Source of the DNA: Bacteroidota bacterium
GTDB taxonomy: Bacteria > Bacteroidota > Bacteroidia > Bacteroidales > F082
Direction of reading: 5' to 3'
NCBI GenBank assembly: GCA_014382445.1
Contig: JACNJS010000091.1
Coordinates: 87,373-151,372 of the forward strand
Length of the DNA stretch: 64,000 nt
Made by a program: the position numbers and the translations under genes. Below the pieces are notes generated by a model that was not told the origin of the DNA, ran no database searches, and saw only the letters and a list, made by a program, of their open reading frames with translations. Below, piece after piece: positions 52,552 to 63,563 of this stretch (positions are counted from its first letter, which is position 1; each line of letters begins with the position of its first letter).

Positions 52552-53430
52552 ATGAAAAAAACAATTTTAGTATTAGCTGTATTGCTTATGGCTGTAGGGT
52601 TTGTTTTAGTGTCATGCCAATCAGGTAATGATAAATTTCCGGGGTTTAAACAAAATGACAACGGACTTTACTATAAATTTTATACCCAGGGAACTGATAC
52701 AGTGTTTCCTAAATTAGGTGATTATGTAACTGTTGATATGATGTATGCATCGGAAGATTCAATAATTTTCGATAGTAAGCTACTTCCTCAGGTTATGAAA
52801 ATGCCAATGGTGGTACCTACATTTAAAGGTGATGTTTATGAGGGTATTTATATGATGCAGGTTGGTGATAGCGCAACATTTATTTGTAATGCCGACTCAA
52901 CATTCTCAAAATTATTCCAAATGCAGGTGGTTCCGCCCGATTTGGATTCACTTGAGCATATTTATTTCCATATTAAATTAAATAATATTGAAACGCTTGA
53001 AGAAGTAAAAGCAGCTCAGCAAGCAGAAATGGAACGTCTACAAAAGGACGAAGCCGCATTAAGAACTGCCTTTATAGAAGAAAACTATCCTGACGCTAAA
53101 CCCGTTGCCAGTGGTTTATACTATATTGAAACAAAAAAAGGTAAAGGAATTGTGCCTAAAACCGACCAAAAAGTTAAAGTGCATTATAAAGGGATGTTTT
53201 TAGATGGTTCTGTTTTCGACAGCTCGTTCGACCGTGATGAACCAATTGAATTTGTGCTGGGCACTCGTCAGGTTATACAAGGTTGGGATGAAGGTATAGG
53301 AATGATGAAAAAAGATGGAAAAGCCGTACTGGTTGTTCCATCAAATATTGCTTATGGACCAAATGGCAGAGGCAGCATACCTCCATATTCTACCCTTGTT
53401 TTTGAGGTGGAGCTCATTGATATAAAGTAG
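52552..53430 (+). CDS. FKBP-type peptidyl-prolyl isomerase lipoprotein, two-module
   Basis: A 292-residue lipoprotein (signal ends GFVLVSC). The C-terminal FKBP domain (about 185-290) is well conserved: KVKVHYKGMFLDGSVFDSSF, IQGWDEGIGMMKKDGKAVLV and PPYSTLVFEVELIDIK. The N-terminal half (about 30-145) has the FKBP outline (GDYVTVDMMYASEDSIIFDS, IYMMQVGDSATFI) but lacks the aromatic pocket residues, so it is a degenerate chaperone-like module. The two are joined by a Glu/Ala-rich helix. It follows the first FKBP gene by 12 bases. Confidence 0.92.
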   Translation: MKKTILVLAVLLMAVGFVLVSCQSGNDKFPGFKQNDNGLYYKFYTQGTDTVFPKLGDYVTVDMMYASEDSIIFDSKLLPQVMKMPMVVPTFKGDVYEGIYMMQVGDSATFICNADSTFSKLFQMQVVPPDLDSLEHIYFHIKLNNIETLEEVKAAQQAEMERLQKDEAALRTAFIEENYPDAKPVASGLYYIETKKGKGIVPKTDQKVKVHYKGMFLDGSVFDSSFDRDEPIEFVLGTRQVIQGWDEGIGMMKKDGKAVLVVPSNIAYGPNGRGSIPPYSTLVFEVELIDIK

Positions 53431-53454
53431 AGAACTCCAGAAATCAATTATCAA

Positions 53455-54783
53455 ATGAAAAATTTTATAATCTCATTAACCGTGGTGGTAATTATCGCCA
53501 CGGTTATTTTTTCGTGTTCAAACAACAAATTTAATGGCTTTAATATAGCCGATAACGGAACATATTACAAGATTCATTTTCGTGGGGCCGACACATCTAA
53601 AGCCGCTGAATCCGAAATTGTTACAGTAAATCTCGCGTACCGTTTAGGCGACAGTGTACTTTTTAATAGTAATTCACTGGGCGAGCCAATGATGTTTCCT
53701 GTTATTAAACCTATGTTTAAAGGTGATTTATATGCCGCTCTTACTTTAATGGGAACCGGAGATTCAGTTACCGTTGCAGTAGTTGCCGATTCATTCTACC
53801 TTAAAACAGCTAATTTACCCGAATTGCCCGAATTTGTTGTACCCGGAAGTCATCTCTATTACGACATTAAACTTATTAAGCATATTTCAAATTCTGCTTT
53901 TCAAACTGAAATGAATGAAATCCGTAAGGAACAGGAGAGGCAGGAGAAGATATTACTTCAAAACTATCTGGTAAACAATAATATAACAACAAAACCAACA
54001 GCATCAGGATTATATTTCATCCCAATAGAGAAGGGTAGGGGTAGTAAACCTGATACAGGTAATATGTGTCAGATATTTTTGTCGGTTAAACAACTTGATG
54101 GAACTGAGCTATATACTAATTTTGGTGACATGCCTCTTGATGTAGAATATGGTAGTAGCTTTGATACCAAAGGTTTTATGGAAGGTTTAGGAAGGCTAAA
54201 AACAGGAGGGAAGGCTCAGTTAATTGTTCCTTCGTGGATTGGTGTAGGGAGTACGGGTAAGGAGGTTGTTGCGCCATTTACAACCTTGATATATGAAGTA
54301 AAGTTAGAGGCTATCAGGAGTCTTGAAGAAGTAAGAAAGGATCGTGAACGCTACAAAAAGGAACAAGAAATTGAAAACCTTCGATTACAAAAAGAGGAGC
54401 CGGTTACTATTAGTAATTATTTGAAAAAGAATAACATAGATATAGAACCTACAGAATCAGGTTTATATTTTAAAGAGATTGTTGCAGGTTCAGGAAATCA
54501 CCCTGTAGATGGTAATACGGTAACTCTGGAATATTTACATTACGATCTTGTTGGCAACTTACTGCAATCATCATACGATGATAAAACTCCATTTACTTAT
54601 GTAGTAGGTACCGGAGCGGTAATAGCAGGTTGGGAGGAAGCAGTAAAGCTAATGAGAAAAGGCGGCAAAGCATGGATGTTGATTCCGTCAGATATTGGTT
54701 ATAGTGGTGATCAGCGAACAAAAGAAATCAAACCGTTTACACCACTGGTATTTGAGCTTGAAGTTACTGATATAGGGAAGTAA
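53455..54783 (+). CDS. FKBP-type lipoprotein with three FKBP-like modules
   Basis: A 442-residue lipoprotein (signal ends VIFSC). Three FKBP-like units are joined by Arg/Glu-rich helices: a degenerate first unit (about 30-145), a second (about 170-285, TKGFMEGLGRLKTGGKAQLI, APFTTLIYEVKLEAI) and a third (about 330-440, VIAGWEEAVKLMRKGGKAWM, KPFTPLVFELEVTDIG). Conserved pocket residues are partly replaced in units one and two. Last gene of the nrnA-FKBP operon. The series of one, two and three modules suggests duplication within the operon. Confidence 0.9.
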   Translation: MKNFIISLTVVVIIATVIFSCSNNKFNGFNIADNGTYYKIHFRGADTSKAAESEIVTVNLAYRLGDSVLFNSNSLGEPMMFPVIKPMFKGDLYAALTLMGTGDSVTVAVVADSFYLKTANLPELPEFVVPGSHLYYDIKLIKHISNSAFQTEMNEIRKEQERQEKILLQNYLVNNNITTKPTASGLYFIPIEKGRGSKPDTGNMCQIFLSVKQLDGTELYTNFGDMPLDVEYGSSFDTKGFMEGLGRLKTGGKAQLIVPSWIGVGSTGKEVVAPFTTLIYEVKLEAIRSLEEVRKDRERYKKEQEIENLRLQKEEPVTISNYLKKNNIDIEPTESGLYFKEIVAGSGNHPVDGNTVTLEYLHYDLVGNLLQSSYDDKTPFTYVVGTGAVIAGWEEAVKLMRKGGKAWMLIPSDIGYSGDQRTKEIKPFTPLVFELEVTDIGK

Positions 54784-54923
54784 TTTATTTGTTTAGAGAA
54801 ATATATATGATAAACCTATATTACATTTAAGTCCCATAATATATATTATGTTAAATAGAATTCTTAATAATAAAAGGGAAAATAATTTCTACTACCTTCC
54901 CTTTTCTATATTTTTACAAAATG

Positions 54924-56057
54924 CTACTTATTCATTAGCTCCTTAAGCTTATCATTCATCTTCAAATTTGCATATGCTTCTTTCAATGCTCCAATAACTA
55001 CTTTATCATCAGGGTTAAGCTCAAGTGATTTTTCCAAATATGGTAAAGCTAAATAAAGATATGCATCAGCTTCACCTTTTAACTTATTGTATTTCTCCAT
55101 TTCTTCATAAGGTAAATTATTAGCTTCGGTATAAAGTACAGCAGCATTGTTTACATATATCGCACCAATATTAAAAATTGCATCACCAAAATCCGGATTT
55201 ATCTCAACAGCTTTTTTATAGTTTTCTATTGCACTGTCGATATCCCCAACATTTTCATAAGTTTGACCAATTACCCTGTATAAATTAGGATTAGTAGGAT
55301 CAGAAGCGATTGCCTCTTTTAAACTTTTAATAAGCTTGTCGTTTTCACCTGTTTCAAGATATAACTGAGCTTCCTCAAGTTGTAGGCTATTATCATTGGG
55401 GAATAATTCACGGCCCTGCGATAGTATCTCAAATGTTTTTGATGTATCCCCTAGTTGTTTTTCAGCTCTGGAATAAAACAAATATACACGTGGATCCATA
55501 AAACTAGCATCTACACATTTTTTAAGATACTCTGCAGCAATTTCCGGATTATCAGAATATATACCACTCATTCCTACGTTGAAAGCAGCTATTGTGTCAA
55601 ACCTGTTGTCAATTTGGGCAATATCAAATGCCTGCTTAAAATTAGTAACAGCCGATTCAAAATCTGAATTCATAAACCCGTCAGCACCTCGTTGGTAAAA
55701 AATATTAGTAAGGTTTAACAGATACAAAGCAATTTCTCCCTGCGATCCACCTTTTTCATCGTATTCCAATGCTTTTGCAAACGATTCAACAGATATATTA
55801 GCTGCTTCGGGTGAAAGTTCACGTACTGCTGCTGATGTATCATTGGCAATGTTATAATAAATAATACCTCTATACATCCATGTTTTTGAATCTTTTTCAG
55901 TTTTTGGATTCAGTATCGCCTCATCGATAGCATTCATTGCCTTATCATACTGCTTATTCTTATTATACATATAAGCGCTGGTGCGTTTGTTGTTTTGGGC
56001 ATAGCTTCCAATACTAATTAAGAAACTTAAGCTAAATAAAATAAGTATTTTTTTCAT
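54924..56057 (-). CDS. Exported TPR protein
   Basis: A 377-residue protein with a signal peptide (MKKILILFSLSFLISIGSYAQ) and about eight TPR units, the clearest being NPNLYRVIGQTYENVGDIDS, then AIENYKKAVEINPDFGDAIF and the EKSLELNPDDKVVIGAL region. It probably acts as a periplasmic scaffold for protein complexes. No enzyme domain is seen. A minus-strand -7 element TATATTTG lies at 56081-56088. It follows gyrA on the same strand. Confidence 0.88.
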   Translation of the reverse strand: MKKILILFSLSFLISIGSYAQNNKRTSAYMYNKNKQYDKAMNAIDEAILNPKTEKDSKTWMYRGIIYYNIANDTSAAVRELSPEAANISVESFAKALEYDEKGGSQGEIALYLLNLTNIFYQRGADGFMNSDFESAVTNFKQAFDIAQIDNRFDTIAAFNVGMSGIYSDNPEIAAEYLKKCVDASFMDPRVYLFYSRAEKQLGDTSKTFEILSQGRELFPNDNSLQLEEAQLYLETGENDKLIKSLKEAIASDPTNPNLYRVIGQTYENVGDIDSAIENYKKAVEINPDFGDAIFNIGAIYVNNAAVLYTEANNLPYEEMEKYNKLKGEADAYLYLALPYLEKSLELNPDDKVVIGALKEAYANLKMNDKLKELMNK

Positions 56058-56141
56058 GTTTTACGTTTTAATTATGTGGTCAAATATAATTATAAAACTA
56101 AATTTGTACCACAAATAATTTTAGATATCTATAATTTATAA

Positions 56142-58688
56142 TTATTCGTTATTTTCATTTACAGCAGGTAAGTTATCATTCTGAATTTCATCTTCTGCAA
56201 AACCATTATTATCTTCAATAAGTTCATTCTCATCTACAGCTTCGATATCGACTTTTGCAACAGCTGCAATTTCATCGCCTTCGTCAATTCTGATAAGCCT
56301 TACCCCTTGCGTAGCACGACCCATAACACGCAGATCTTTAACTGACATTCGTATTGTGATTCCCGATTTATTGATAATCATCAAATCATCATCATTAGTA
56401 ACATTTTTGATTGATATCAAATCGCCTGTTTTCTCTGTGATATTCAGTGTTTTAACACCTTTCCCTCCCCTATTTGTAATACGGTAAGCATCAACTTCAG
56501 AACGTTTACCATACCCCTTCTCCGAAACAACCAGGATAGTATAATTTGTATTTTCCAGGCAAATCATACCAATAACTTCGTCTTTGTTGTGCCCGAGAGT
56601 TATGCCTCGTACACCGGCGGCGTTGCGCCCCATCGACCTGACTTTTGCCTCGTTAAACCTAACTGTTTTGCCTGATTTAACTGCCATAAGTACATCGTTT
56701 GTGCCATTGGTCAGTCGGGCTACTAATAGTTCATCGCCTTCGCGAATAGTAATAGCATTTATTCCATTTTGACGTGGACGCGAATAAGCTTCCAGAGAAG
56801 TTTTCTTAATAATACCTTTTTTAGTTGCCAGAATAATATAATTATTATTTATATATTCCTCATCCTTAAGGTCTTTCGTGTTGATAATCGCCTTTACAGT
56901 ATCATCAGGATCAATATTGATGAGATTCTGCATGGCTCTTCCTTTTGAAGTTTTATTTCCTTCTGGAATTTCAAATACACGCATCCAGAATACCTTACCT
57001 TTTTCGGTAAAGAAAAGCATGTAATTATGATTGGTAGCAATAAAAAGATGAGCAAGGACATCTTCATTTCGCGTAGTACTACCTTTCGATCCGCGCCCTC
57101 CCCTTTTCTGCTGTCTGTATTCAGTGAGTGGAGTACGCTTAATATATCCCATGTGAGAAATAGTTATCACCATTTTTTCATCAGGGATTAGGTCTTCCAT
57201 GCTAATGTCTTCTGCTGTATAAACGATCTGCGATCTTCTTTCATCACCATATTGCTCTTTAATTGCAATAAGTTCATTTTTAACGATGCCCATCCTCAAT
57301 TCAAAACTGACTAAAATTGCTTTGAGTTCTTCAATTAAGGCTTGTAGCTCCTCATAATCTTTTTTAATCTTATCGCGTTCAAGCCCTGTTAACTTTTGAA
57401 GTCTCATGTCGAGAATAGCTCTGGCCTGAATTTCAGTTAAACTAAAAGTACTCATTAAGCCATTTCTTGCATCTTCGGGAGTCAGGGATGCACGGATAAG
57501 AGCAATAACTTCATCCAGATTGTCGAGAGCTATAAGTAAACCTATGAGTATATGTGCTTTACGTTCGGCTTCATTAAGATCATATTGAGTACGGCGTGTA
57601 ACAACCTCGTGGCGATGTTCAACGAAATAATGAATTAACTCTTTAAGATTTAATGTTTTAGGGCGGCCATTAACCAAAGCAACGTTATTTACGCTAAATG
57701 AGCTCTGCAACGCTGTAAGCTGATATAATTTATTGATAACAATATTAGGAATGGCATCTCTTTTCAGATCATAAACTATTCGCATTCCATTTCTGTCGGA
57801 TTCATCATTTATATCAGATATGCCTTCTATTTTCTTTTCATTGATAAGATCAGCTGTTTTCCTAATCATTTCAGCTTTATTAACCTGATATGGTATTGAC
57901 GTTGCAATTAGCCTCTCACGTCCTGAAGCAGTTTCTTCAATAGTTATCTCACCACGCATCATAACTCGTCCGCGACCTGTTTCAAAGGCATTTATTACAC
58001 CTTCATAACCATAAATTATACCTCCGGTTGGGAAGTCAGGGGCTTGTACGAGTTTTATTAATTCACTAATATCAATTTCAGGATCATCAATATACGCAAG
58101 TGTGCCATCAATAACCTGACTCAAATTATGAGGGGCCATGTTTGTTGCCATCCCAACTGCAATGCCTGAAGCACCGTTAACAAGCAGGTTTGGAAACTGT
58201 GCAGGCAACACAACAGGTTCTTTGAGCGAATCATCGAAGTTAAGCTGATGATCAACAGTATCCTTCTCAATATCAACCAACATTTCTTCTGCTATCTTCC
58301 TGAGTCTTACCTCTGTATAACGCATGGCAGCAGGATTATCTCCGTCAATTGAACCAAAGTTTCCCTGCCCTTGTACCAAAGGATATCTTAATGACCAATC
58401 CTGAGCCATTCTTACCATTGAGTCGTAAACTGAAGAATCGCCGTGTGGGTGATATTTACCAAGCACCTCCCCTACTATTCTGGCCGATTTTTTATAGGGT
58501 TTATTCGACATTACTCCAATCTCATGCATGCCAAACAACACTCTTCGGTGCACAGGTTTTAAACCATCACGTACATCAGGTAAAGCTCTTGAAACTATAA
58601 CCGACATTGCGTAATCAATGTAGGCCGATTTCATTTGCTTTTCAATATTTACCTTTACTATTCTTTCTCCTTCAAATACATTTTCCAT
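56142..58688 (-). CDS. gyrA: DNA gyrase subunit A
   Basis: Topoisomerase that introduces negative supercoils with GyrB. The 848 residues include the breakage-reunion domain with the catalytic Tyr in [10 protein letters not shown], the quinolone-determining region [17 protein letters not shown], the tower and coiled coil, and a C-terminal propeller with the GyrA box [12 protein letters not shown]. The Ser and Asp corresponding to E. coli positions 83 and 87 are both unchanged, so no classical quinolone-resistance mutation is present. The last ~35 residues are acidic. A -7-like TATTTTTG lies at 58729-58736 on the minus strand. Confidence 0.98.
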   Translation of the reverse strand: MENVFEGERIVKVNIEKQMKSAYIDYAMSVIVSRALPDVRDGLKPVHRRVLFGMHEIGVMSNKPYKKSARIVGEVLGKYHPHGDSSVYDSMVRMAQDWSLRYPLVQGQGNFGSIDGDNPAAMRYTEVRLRKIAEEMLVDIEKDTVDHQLNFDDSLKEPVVLPAQFPNLLVNGASGIAVGMATNMAPHNLSQVIDGTLAYIDDPEIDISELIKLVQAPDFPTGGIIYGYEGVINAFETGRGRVMMRGEITIEETASGRERLIATSIPYQVNKAEMIRKTADLINEKKIEGISDINDESDRNGMRIVYDLKRDAIPNIVINKLYQLTALQSSFSVNNVALVNGRPKTLNLKELIHYFVEHRHEVVTRRTQYDLNEAERKAHILIGLLIALDNLDEVIALIRASLTPEDARNGLMSTFSLTEIQARAILDMRLQKLTGLERDKIKKDYEELQALIEELKAILVSFELRMGIVKNELIAIKEQYGDERRSQIVYTAEDISMEDLIPDEKMVITISHMGYIKRTPLTEYRQQKRGGRGSKGSTTRNEDVLAHLFIATNHNYMLFFTEKGKVFWMRVFEIPEGNKTSKGRAMQNLINIDPDDTVKAIINTKDLKDEEYINNNYIILATKKGIIKKTSLEAYSRPRQNGINAITIREGDELLVARLTNGTNDVLMAVKSGKTVRFNEAKVRSMGRNAAGVRGITLGHNKDEVIGMICLENTNYTILVVSEKGYGKRSEVDAYRITNRGGKGVKTLNITEKTGDLISIKNVTNDDDLMIINKSGITIRMSVKDLRVMGRATQGVRLIRIDEGDEIAAVAKVDIEAVDENELIEDNNGFAEDEIQNDNLPAVNENNE

Positions 58689-58816
58689 GTAAAAATACTA
58701 CTAGTTTAGTTCCTATTAAAAAAACATGCAAAAATACGAATTTTAAGTCAAAAAATGCATATTAATTTACTAACATAATAACTATTCTATCAACAAAAAT
58801 ATAACTACTTTTGAAT

Positions 58817-60817
58817 TTATTTATTACAATATCTTTTTATAACATTGTAGGCATCAGTAATACCCAGTTCACCTGCTTCACTCAAATCTTTGCATGCAAG
58901 TTTAATTTCGTTTAAATATAAAAGTGTTAAAGCTCTGTTATAATAGGCTTCTGCTAACTTTGGTTGCAGCTTTATTGCCATTGAGTAATCATCAATTGCC
59001 CGTTGGAAATTTTTTAGGCTCAACTTCACATTAGCTCTGTTATAGTATACAAACGGCAAACCCGGGTTTAGCGAAATTACTTTGTCAAAATCATTGAGAA
59101 CATCTTTATGATCAGGAGGTTTGATATTATCATTTTGCTTATTTGTAAATGAATTTCTGCTAACAGTAATTGAATTAGTATATCTACTGTCGGAAAAGAT
59201 AAATTCATCCATTTCATATCTTAATGTCCCTCTGTTCAACAGAGCATATGAAATTTTAGGGTCATAGCCCAGAGCTATATCATATGCATTATGGGCTGTA
59301 GAATAATTTTGTAACATACTATTTATAACTCCTTTTAAAAAATAAGCTCCTGCCGTATCACCGGTAATTAGTATAGAACTATCAATTCGATGTAATTCTT
59401 TTAATGCTGTTTCTTTTGTTACCGGCCAATCACGAGTAGTAAAAACAAATTTTATCCCTAATTTGTTGTCGGCGTTGAAGGCAGAAATATTTTCGTCGTA
59501 GTATTCATATTGTTTGTATTTCAGATAAATAGAATCGGGTAAATCAAATGCATAAACCAAAAAAAAATTTGATTTGGGAACAATGTTAATGCGATGATAC
59601 TGAACCCTTCCTTTTTCCATATTTCCATTAACAAAATCAGCTTCAAACTCGATTATCTTATTAAAATAGGCCGAGTCAGCGTATCTGCTATAAAGGATAT
59701 TGGCATCTAAACCATCACTATTGGCAGCATCAATTATCTCCATTGCCCGGTCATGGTCCTCTTTAGCACCTATGATATTTTTTTGCATCTCCCTAATAAC
59801 CGACCTGTTAATATATGCACCTGCAAAATCAGGAAATATCTCAATAGCAGTTGAAAAATCATTTTCTGCTTCAGAGTATTCTTTAAGCAAATAGTACAAA
59901 TTGCCTCTATTATAATAAGTATAAACATTATAGGGATTAATTTTGGTCACTTCATTATAAGCAATAATCGCATCTCTATAATTTTTCCCGGCTGAATGTA
60001 CAATTGCCAAATTATAGAATGTCAGAGCATTGTTAGGGTCGAGTTCAATTACTGTTTTATAGTCTGATATTGCATTAACGCTATCCACCAGTTTCAAATA
60101 TGTTAAGGCTCTTTGAAAATATACAAATGGATTTTTATCTTCCAATGTAATTGCATGGTTATAATCTGCCAGGGCTGATTCCATGCTGTCAAGCTCATAT
60201 TTTATCATTCCACGTTTCACCCACGCTTCAACATTAAAATAGTCGAGATAAATTGCTTTGTTAATGTCATTAAGAGCATTGGAATTTTCACCAATAAGAT
60301 GCTTTGCTATACCTCGGTTAAGCCATGCTGATGCTACATTATTTTCAATATTTATTGCTGACGTGAAATCGTTAATAGCACCTTCAAAATCATGGAGGTG
60401 CATTTTGGTATCACCTCTTGCAAGGAAAAAATCAGCATTAAAAGGGTCTATTTCCAGAGCTTTATTAAAATCCCTAACGGCATGAGCATAATCTAACAAT
60501 CTGTCGTATGAAATACCTCTGTATTGATATGCACGTGCATATAGGGGATGCAGCGTTATCGTTTTTGAAAAATCGTTTGCCGCACCGCTGTAGTCACCAA
60601 GACTGAATTTTGCAATCCCTCGCAAAAAAAGTGCCTCAAATCCATCTTGTTTTGACGAAATAGCTATGTTAAAGCTCTTTATTGCATCCAGATACTTTTC
60701 TTTTTGAAGCTCAATTTGGCCTTTTCCTAAAAAATGCCGGTAATTAATCTGAGCAGTAGATGATTCAACAATAGCTATCAGGAATATAACAAGAAAAAAA
60801 ATATTAAATCGTAGCAT
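58817..60817 (-). CDS. Large exported TPR protein
   Basis: A 666-residue protein with a signal peptide (FFLVIFLIAIVESSTAQ) and an almost continuous array of about thirteen TPR units of 34 residues (for example AYQYRGISYDRLLDYAHAVR, DFNKALEIDPFNADFFLARG). It is interrupted by a non-TPR section at about 390-490. It probably forms an extended periplasmic scaffold. Its ATG shares one base with the stop of the SixA-like gene (TAATG), so it is translated from the same mRNA as that phosphatase and the OB-fold lipoprotein. Confidence 0.9.
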   Translation of the reverse strand: MLRFNIFFLVIFLIAIVESSTAQINYRHFLGKGQIELQKEKYLDAIKSFNIAISSKQDGFEALFLRGIAKFSLGDYSGAANDFSKTITLHPLYARAYQYRGISYDRLLDYAHAVRDFNKALEIDPFNADFFLARGDTKMHLHDFEGAINDFTSAINIENNVASAWLNRGIAKHLIGENSNALNDINKAIYLDYFNVEAWVKRGMIKYELDSMESALADYNHAITLEDKNPFVYFQRALTYLKLVDSVNAISDYKTVIELDPNNALTFYNLAIVHSAGKNYRDAIIAYNEVTKINPYNVYTYYNRGNLYYLLKEYSEAENDFSTAIEIFPDFAGAYINRSVIREMQKNIIGAKEDHDRAMEIIDAANSDGLDANILYSRYADSAYFNKIIEFEADFVNGNMEKGRVQYHRINIVPKSNFFLVYAFDLPDSIYLKYKQYEYYDENISAFNADNKLGIKFVFTTRDWPVTKETALKELHRIDSSILITGDTAGAYFLKGVINSMLQNYSTAHNAYDIALGYDPKISYALLNRGTLRYEMDEFIFSDSRYTNSITVSRNSFTNKQNDNIKPPDHKDVLNDFDKVISLNPGLPFVYYNRANVKLSLKNFQRAIDDYSMAIKLQPKLAEAYYNRALTLLYLNEIKLACKDLSEAGELGITDAYNVIKRYCNK

Positions 60818-61311
60818 TATTGCAACATTCGTGGATAAATTACAAATTTAACTTTAAATTTCGCTGTTGCTATCAATGTCCAGCTATTAGTCTTAAACTC
60901 AACACTTAAAACTCCGGTGGTAGGGAGGTTATCTATTTCAGTACGCACAAAATTATTAACAAAATTTGTAAGGGTAGGATTATGCCCTACAATCATTACC
61001 GAATTAATGTGGTTATCTACAGAAAACAACTCATCATAAATTTCATCTTCACCGGCATGATAAATAGCCTTGCTTTTAATAATTTTATCGGCATTATAGC
61101 CAATACCTTCGGCAATTAGTTTAGCGGTTTCATATGCCCTTACTGCTGAGCTTGAAATAATTAGTTCAGGTGCTACTTTTTTGCTGTTAAGAAAAGTAAT
61201 AATCTTTTCTGTTTTTCTGATTCCTGCAGGCATAAGAGGCCTGTCGTGATCAGAAAGTTCAAAATTATCCCACGATGATTTTGCGTGTCGAACAATGTAA
61301 ACCTGTTTCAC
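60817..61311 (-). CDS. SixA-like histidine phosphatase
   Basis: A 164-residue member of the histidine phosphatase superfamily with the RHG-type motif VRHAKSSWDNF (phospho-accepting His8), ISSSAVRAYETA and the second catalytic His in IVGHNPTLTNFV. SixA removes phosphate from phosphohistidine of phosphotransfer proteins, and the KSSW pattern is typical of the SixA subgroup. Whether it acts on the histidine kinases of this window is unknown. It overlaps the lipoprotein gene before it by four bases (ATGA) and the TPR gene after it by one. Confidence 0.9.
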   Translation of the reverse strand: MKQVYIVRHAKSSWDNFELSDHDRPLMPAGIRKTEKIITFLNSKKVAPELIISSSAVRAYETAKLIAEGIGYNADKIIKSKAIYHAGEDEIYDELFSVDNHINSVMIVGHNPTLTNFVNNFVRTEIDNLPTTGVLSVEFKTNSWTLIATAKFKVKFVIYPRMLQ

Positions 61312-62000
61312 TTTAGCACACCATCTTCCATAATTACAGAAAACTTATAACCGGAGCCAATGTCTTTATCTAGGGTAATTACTCCTTCAAATGTTGCTTT
61401 CTCATCTACATTAACATTTGCAAGAGTAGTAATTGTTAAGTCATAATCATTAATGCCATCCTGAATATGAATCCAATTTTTACCCATGATATTTGGGTTC
61501 ACTTTTACAACATTTCCGCTTATGGTTATTTTGTTTCCACCATATTTACTGCTGTAGGTGAATAGCTCAGTTAGAGTAATAACTCCCATATCTTTTGCAT
61601 TTTCATGCGAAACACAAGTATCACTATGAATATGGGTTTGCTGAGTGTGCATTACATTAGTGCGTTCGTTGCCAACTTCTGATTCACCGTCGCTTATTAC
61701 CTGTACAAGGAGCAATTTGTCAAATGATCTGTCCAATTCTTTACTCTTGAAATCTACCATCTCAAGCCCTGCATTATAATATAGCACATCATTTACTTGT
61801 GCTTCCATTTGAGGTACTGCAATCCAATATGGATCATTATCCTCTGATACAAGTAAATAAGTATATGAGCTTGTATGAATTATCTCCTCAACCAATACTT
61901 TGTGTTCCCATGTCTGTTTTTTAGATTCTTTTTCATTTGTATTTGAACAAGAAATGAAAATTGTTAAAATTACTGCAATAAAAATGTTTTTGTATATCAT
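61308..62000 (-). CDS. Lipoprotein with two OB-fold-like domains
   Basis: A 230-residue lipoprotein (signal MIYKNIFIAVILTIFISC, then Asn/Glu/Lys-rich). The first half (about 33-110) reads as an OB-like domain (VLVEEIIHTSSYTYLLVSED, YWIAVPQMEAQVNDVLYYN) as in NrfJ-related proteins. A His-rich linker HTQQTHIHSDTCVSHE follows. The second half (about 145-228) is another OB-like domain (ISGNVVKVNPNIMGKNWIHI). The His/Cys linker may bind metal. Function is unknown. First gene of the lipoprotein-sixA-TPR operon. Confidence 0.75.
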   Translation of the reverse strand: MIYKNIFIAVILTIFISCSNTNEKESKKQTWEHKVLVEEIIHTSSYTYLLVSEDNDPYWIAVPQMEAQVNDVLYYNAGLEMVDFKSKELDRSFDKLLLVQVISDGESEVGNERTNVMHTQQTHIHSDTCVSHENAKDMGVITLTELFTYSSKYGGNKITISGNVVKVNPNIMGKNWIHIQDGINDYDLTITTLANVNVDEKATFEGVITLDKDIGSGYKFSVIMEDGVLK

Positions 62001-62074
62001 CTTATTAGTTTTAAAATTATTGTTTATATAAATTTTCTTTAAATCTAAATATCACCTAAAAACTCCCGAACTCA

Positions 62075-63355
62075 TTAATATCCAAAGAGGGGGAAGCTGC
62101 TCATCATTTCATTTACCCTTTTTTTAACCGACTTAATTGTAGCTTCGCTTTCGATATTTGATATTACTTCATCAATAAGTTCAACAATTGGTTCCATGTG
62201 ATTTTCTTTTAGCCCTCGAGTGGTAATGGCAGGAGTTCCTACTCTTAATCCACTTGTTTGAAATGGGGATCGGCTATCGAAAGGTACCATATTTTTATTG
62301 ATAGTGATATCGGCATTAACCAATGTATTTTCAACAATTTTACCAGTTATTTCAGGGAACCTGCTCCGAAGATCAATCAACATTAAATGATTATCAGTAC
62401 CCTCTGAAACTACTTTATACCCTCTTGATATAAAAGCGTTTGACATTATATCTGCATTTTTCTTTACCTGAAGAATATACTCAAAATAGCTATCGGTAAG
62501 GGCTTCACCAAATGCTACTGCCTTAGCTGCGATTACATGCTCGAGCGGGCCGCCTTGAATTCCGGGGAAAACCGCTGAATTTAAAATTGTTGACATCATT
62601 TTTGTTTCTCCTTTTGGAGTTTTAAGCCCCCATGGATTTTCAAAATCTTCGCCCATTAATATCATACCACCCCGCGGGCCGCGTAGAGTTTTATGTGTTG
62701 TTGTTGTTACAATATGACAATGGTGGATGGGGTCGTTTAGAATTCCCTTTGCAATCAACCCTGCAGGATGAGCTATATCAGCAATAAGTATAGCTCCAAT
62801 TTGGTCGGCAATATAACGCATTCGGTAATAATCCCAGTCGCGTGAATATGCTGAAGCTCCTGCAATAATCAATTTGGTTTTTTCTTTAAGTGCGAGTGCT
62901 TCCATCTCATCATAATCAACTGTCCCGGTTTCTTCTTTAACCTTGTATGCTATTGGGTTATATAAAATTCCGGATGAGTTAACGAACGAACCATGAGATA
63001 AATGACCACCATGCGAAAGGTCGAGCCCCATAAATGTATCACCTGGTTTTAAACAAGCAAGAAACACAGCCATATTTGCCTGGGCACCCGAATGAGGTTG
63101 AACATTAGCATATTCTGCATCAAAAAGTTCACAAGCTCTGTCAATAGCTAACTGTTCACTTTGGTCAACTATCTCGCAACCGCCATAATATCTTTTGCCA
63201 GGATATCCTTCTGCGTACTTATTTGTCATTACTGAACCCATTGCCTCCAGCACCTGTTCGCTAACAAAGTTTTCAGACGCAATAAGTTCTGCACCATTCA
63301 TCTGCCGCTCTTTTTCCTGCTTTATCAAATCAAATATTTTCTGATCTCTTTCCAT
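62075..63355 (-). CDS. glyA: Serine hydroxymethyltransferase
   Basis: PLP enzyme interconverting serine and glycine with tetrahydrofolate, the main one-carbon source. The 426 residues match the family. It has [17 protein letters not shown], the AHPAGLI substrate region and the PLP lysine in [15 protein letters not shown]. The start at 63355 ([18 protein letters not shown]) fits homologues. A promoter lies at 63412-63440. Complete and apparently monocistronic. Confidence 0.98.
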   Translation of the reverse strand: MERDQKIFDLIKQEKERQMNGAELIASENFVSEQVLEAMGSVMTNKYAEGYPGKRYYGGCEIVDQSEQLAIDRACELFDAEYANVQPHSGAQANMAVFLACLKPGDTFMGLDLSHGGHLSHGSFVNSSGILYNPIAYKVKEETGTVDYDEMEALALKEKTKLIIAGASAYSRDWDYYRMRYIADQIGAILIADIAHPAGLIAKGILNDPIHHCHIVTTTTHKTLRGPRGGMILMGEDFENPWGLKTPKGETKMMSTILNSAVFPGIQGGPLEHVIAAKAVAFGEALTDSYFEYILQVKKNADIMSNAFISRGYKVVSEGTDNHLMLIDLRSRFPEITGKIVENTLVNADITINKNMVPFDSRSPFQTSGLRVGTPAITTRGLKENHMEPIVELIDEVISNIESEATIKSVKKRVNEMMSSFPLFGY

Positions 63356-63411
63356 ATCAATTTATAATTAATCATTAATTATCGGACAATTAATAATTTC
63401 TTTAGAATGAG

Positions 63412-63440
63412 CAAAAATATTAATAATTTTAAAAGCACAA
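63412..63440 (-). promoter_or_regulatory. Promoter of glyA
   Basis: Minus strand: -7 TATTTTTG (63412-63419) and -33 TTG at 63438-63440 (18-base spacer), with a second TTG at 63441-63443 (21-base spacer). Leader of about 50 bases to the glyA start. Confidence 0.6.
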
Positions 63441-63563
63441 CAAAATAATTAATGTGAACTATGAGTTATATCCATTGTTTATGGCTATGCAAACTATATC
63501 TGATTTATTCAGTTTAAAATGATTAAACTTGTGGCTGATTCAATGAACAATAATTAAAGGATT

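Noticed and set aside
56142..58688. Quinolone-resistance mutation in gyrA
   Set aside because: The Ser and Asp of GDSSVYD are the wild-type residues.
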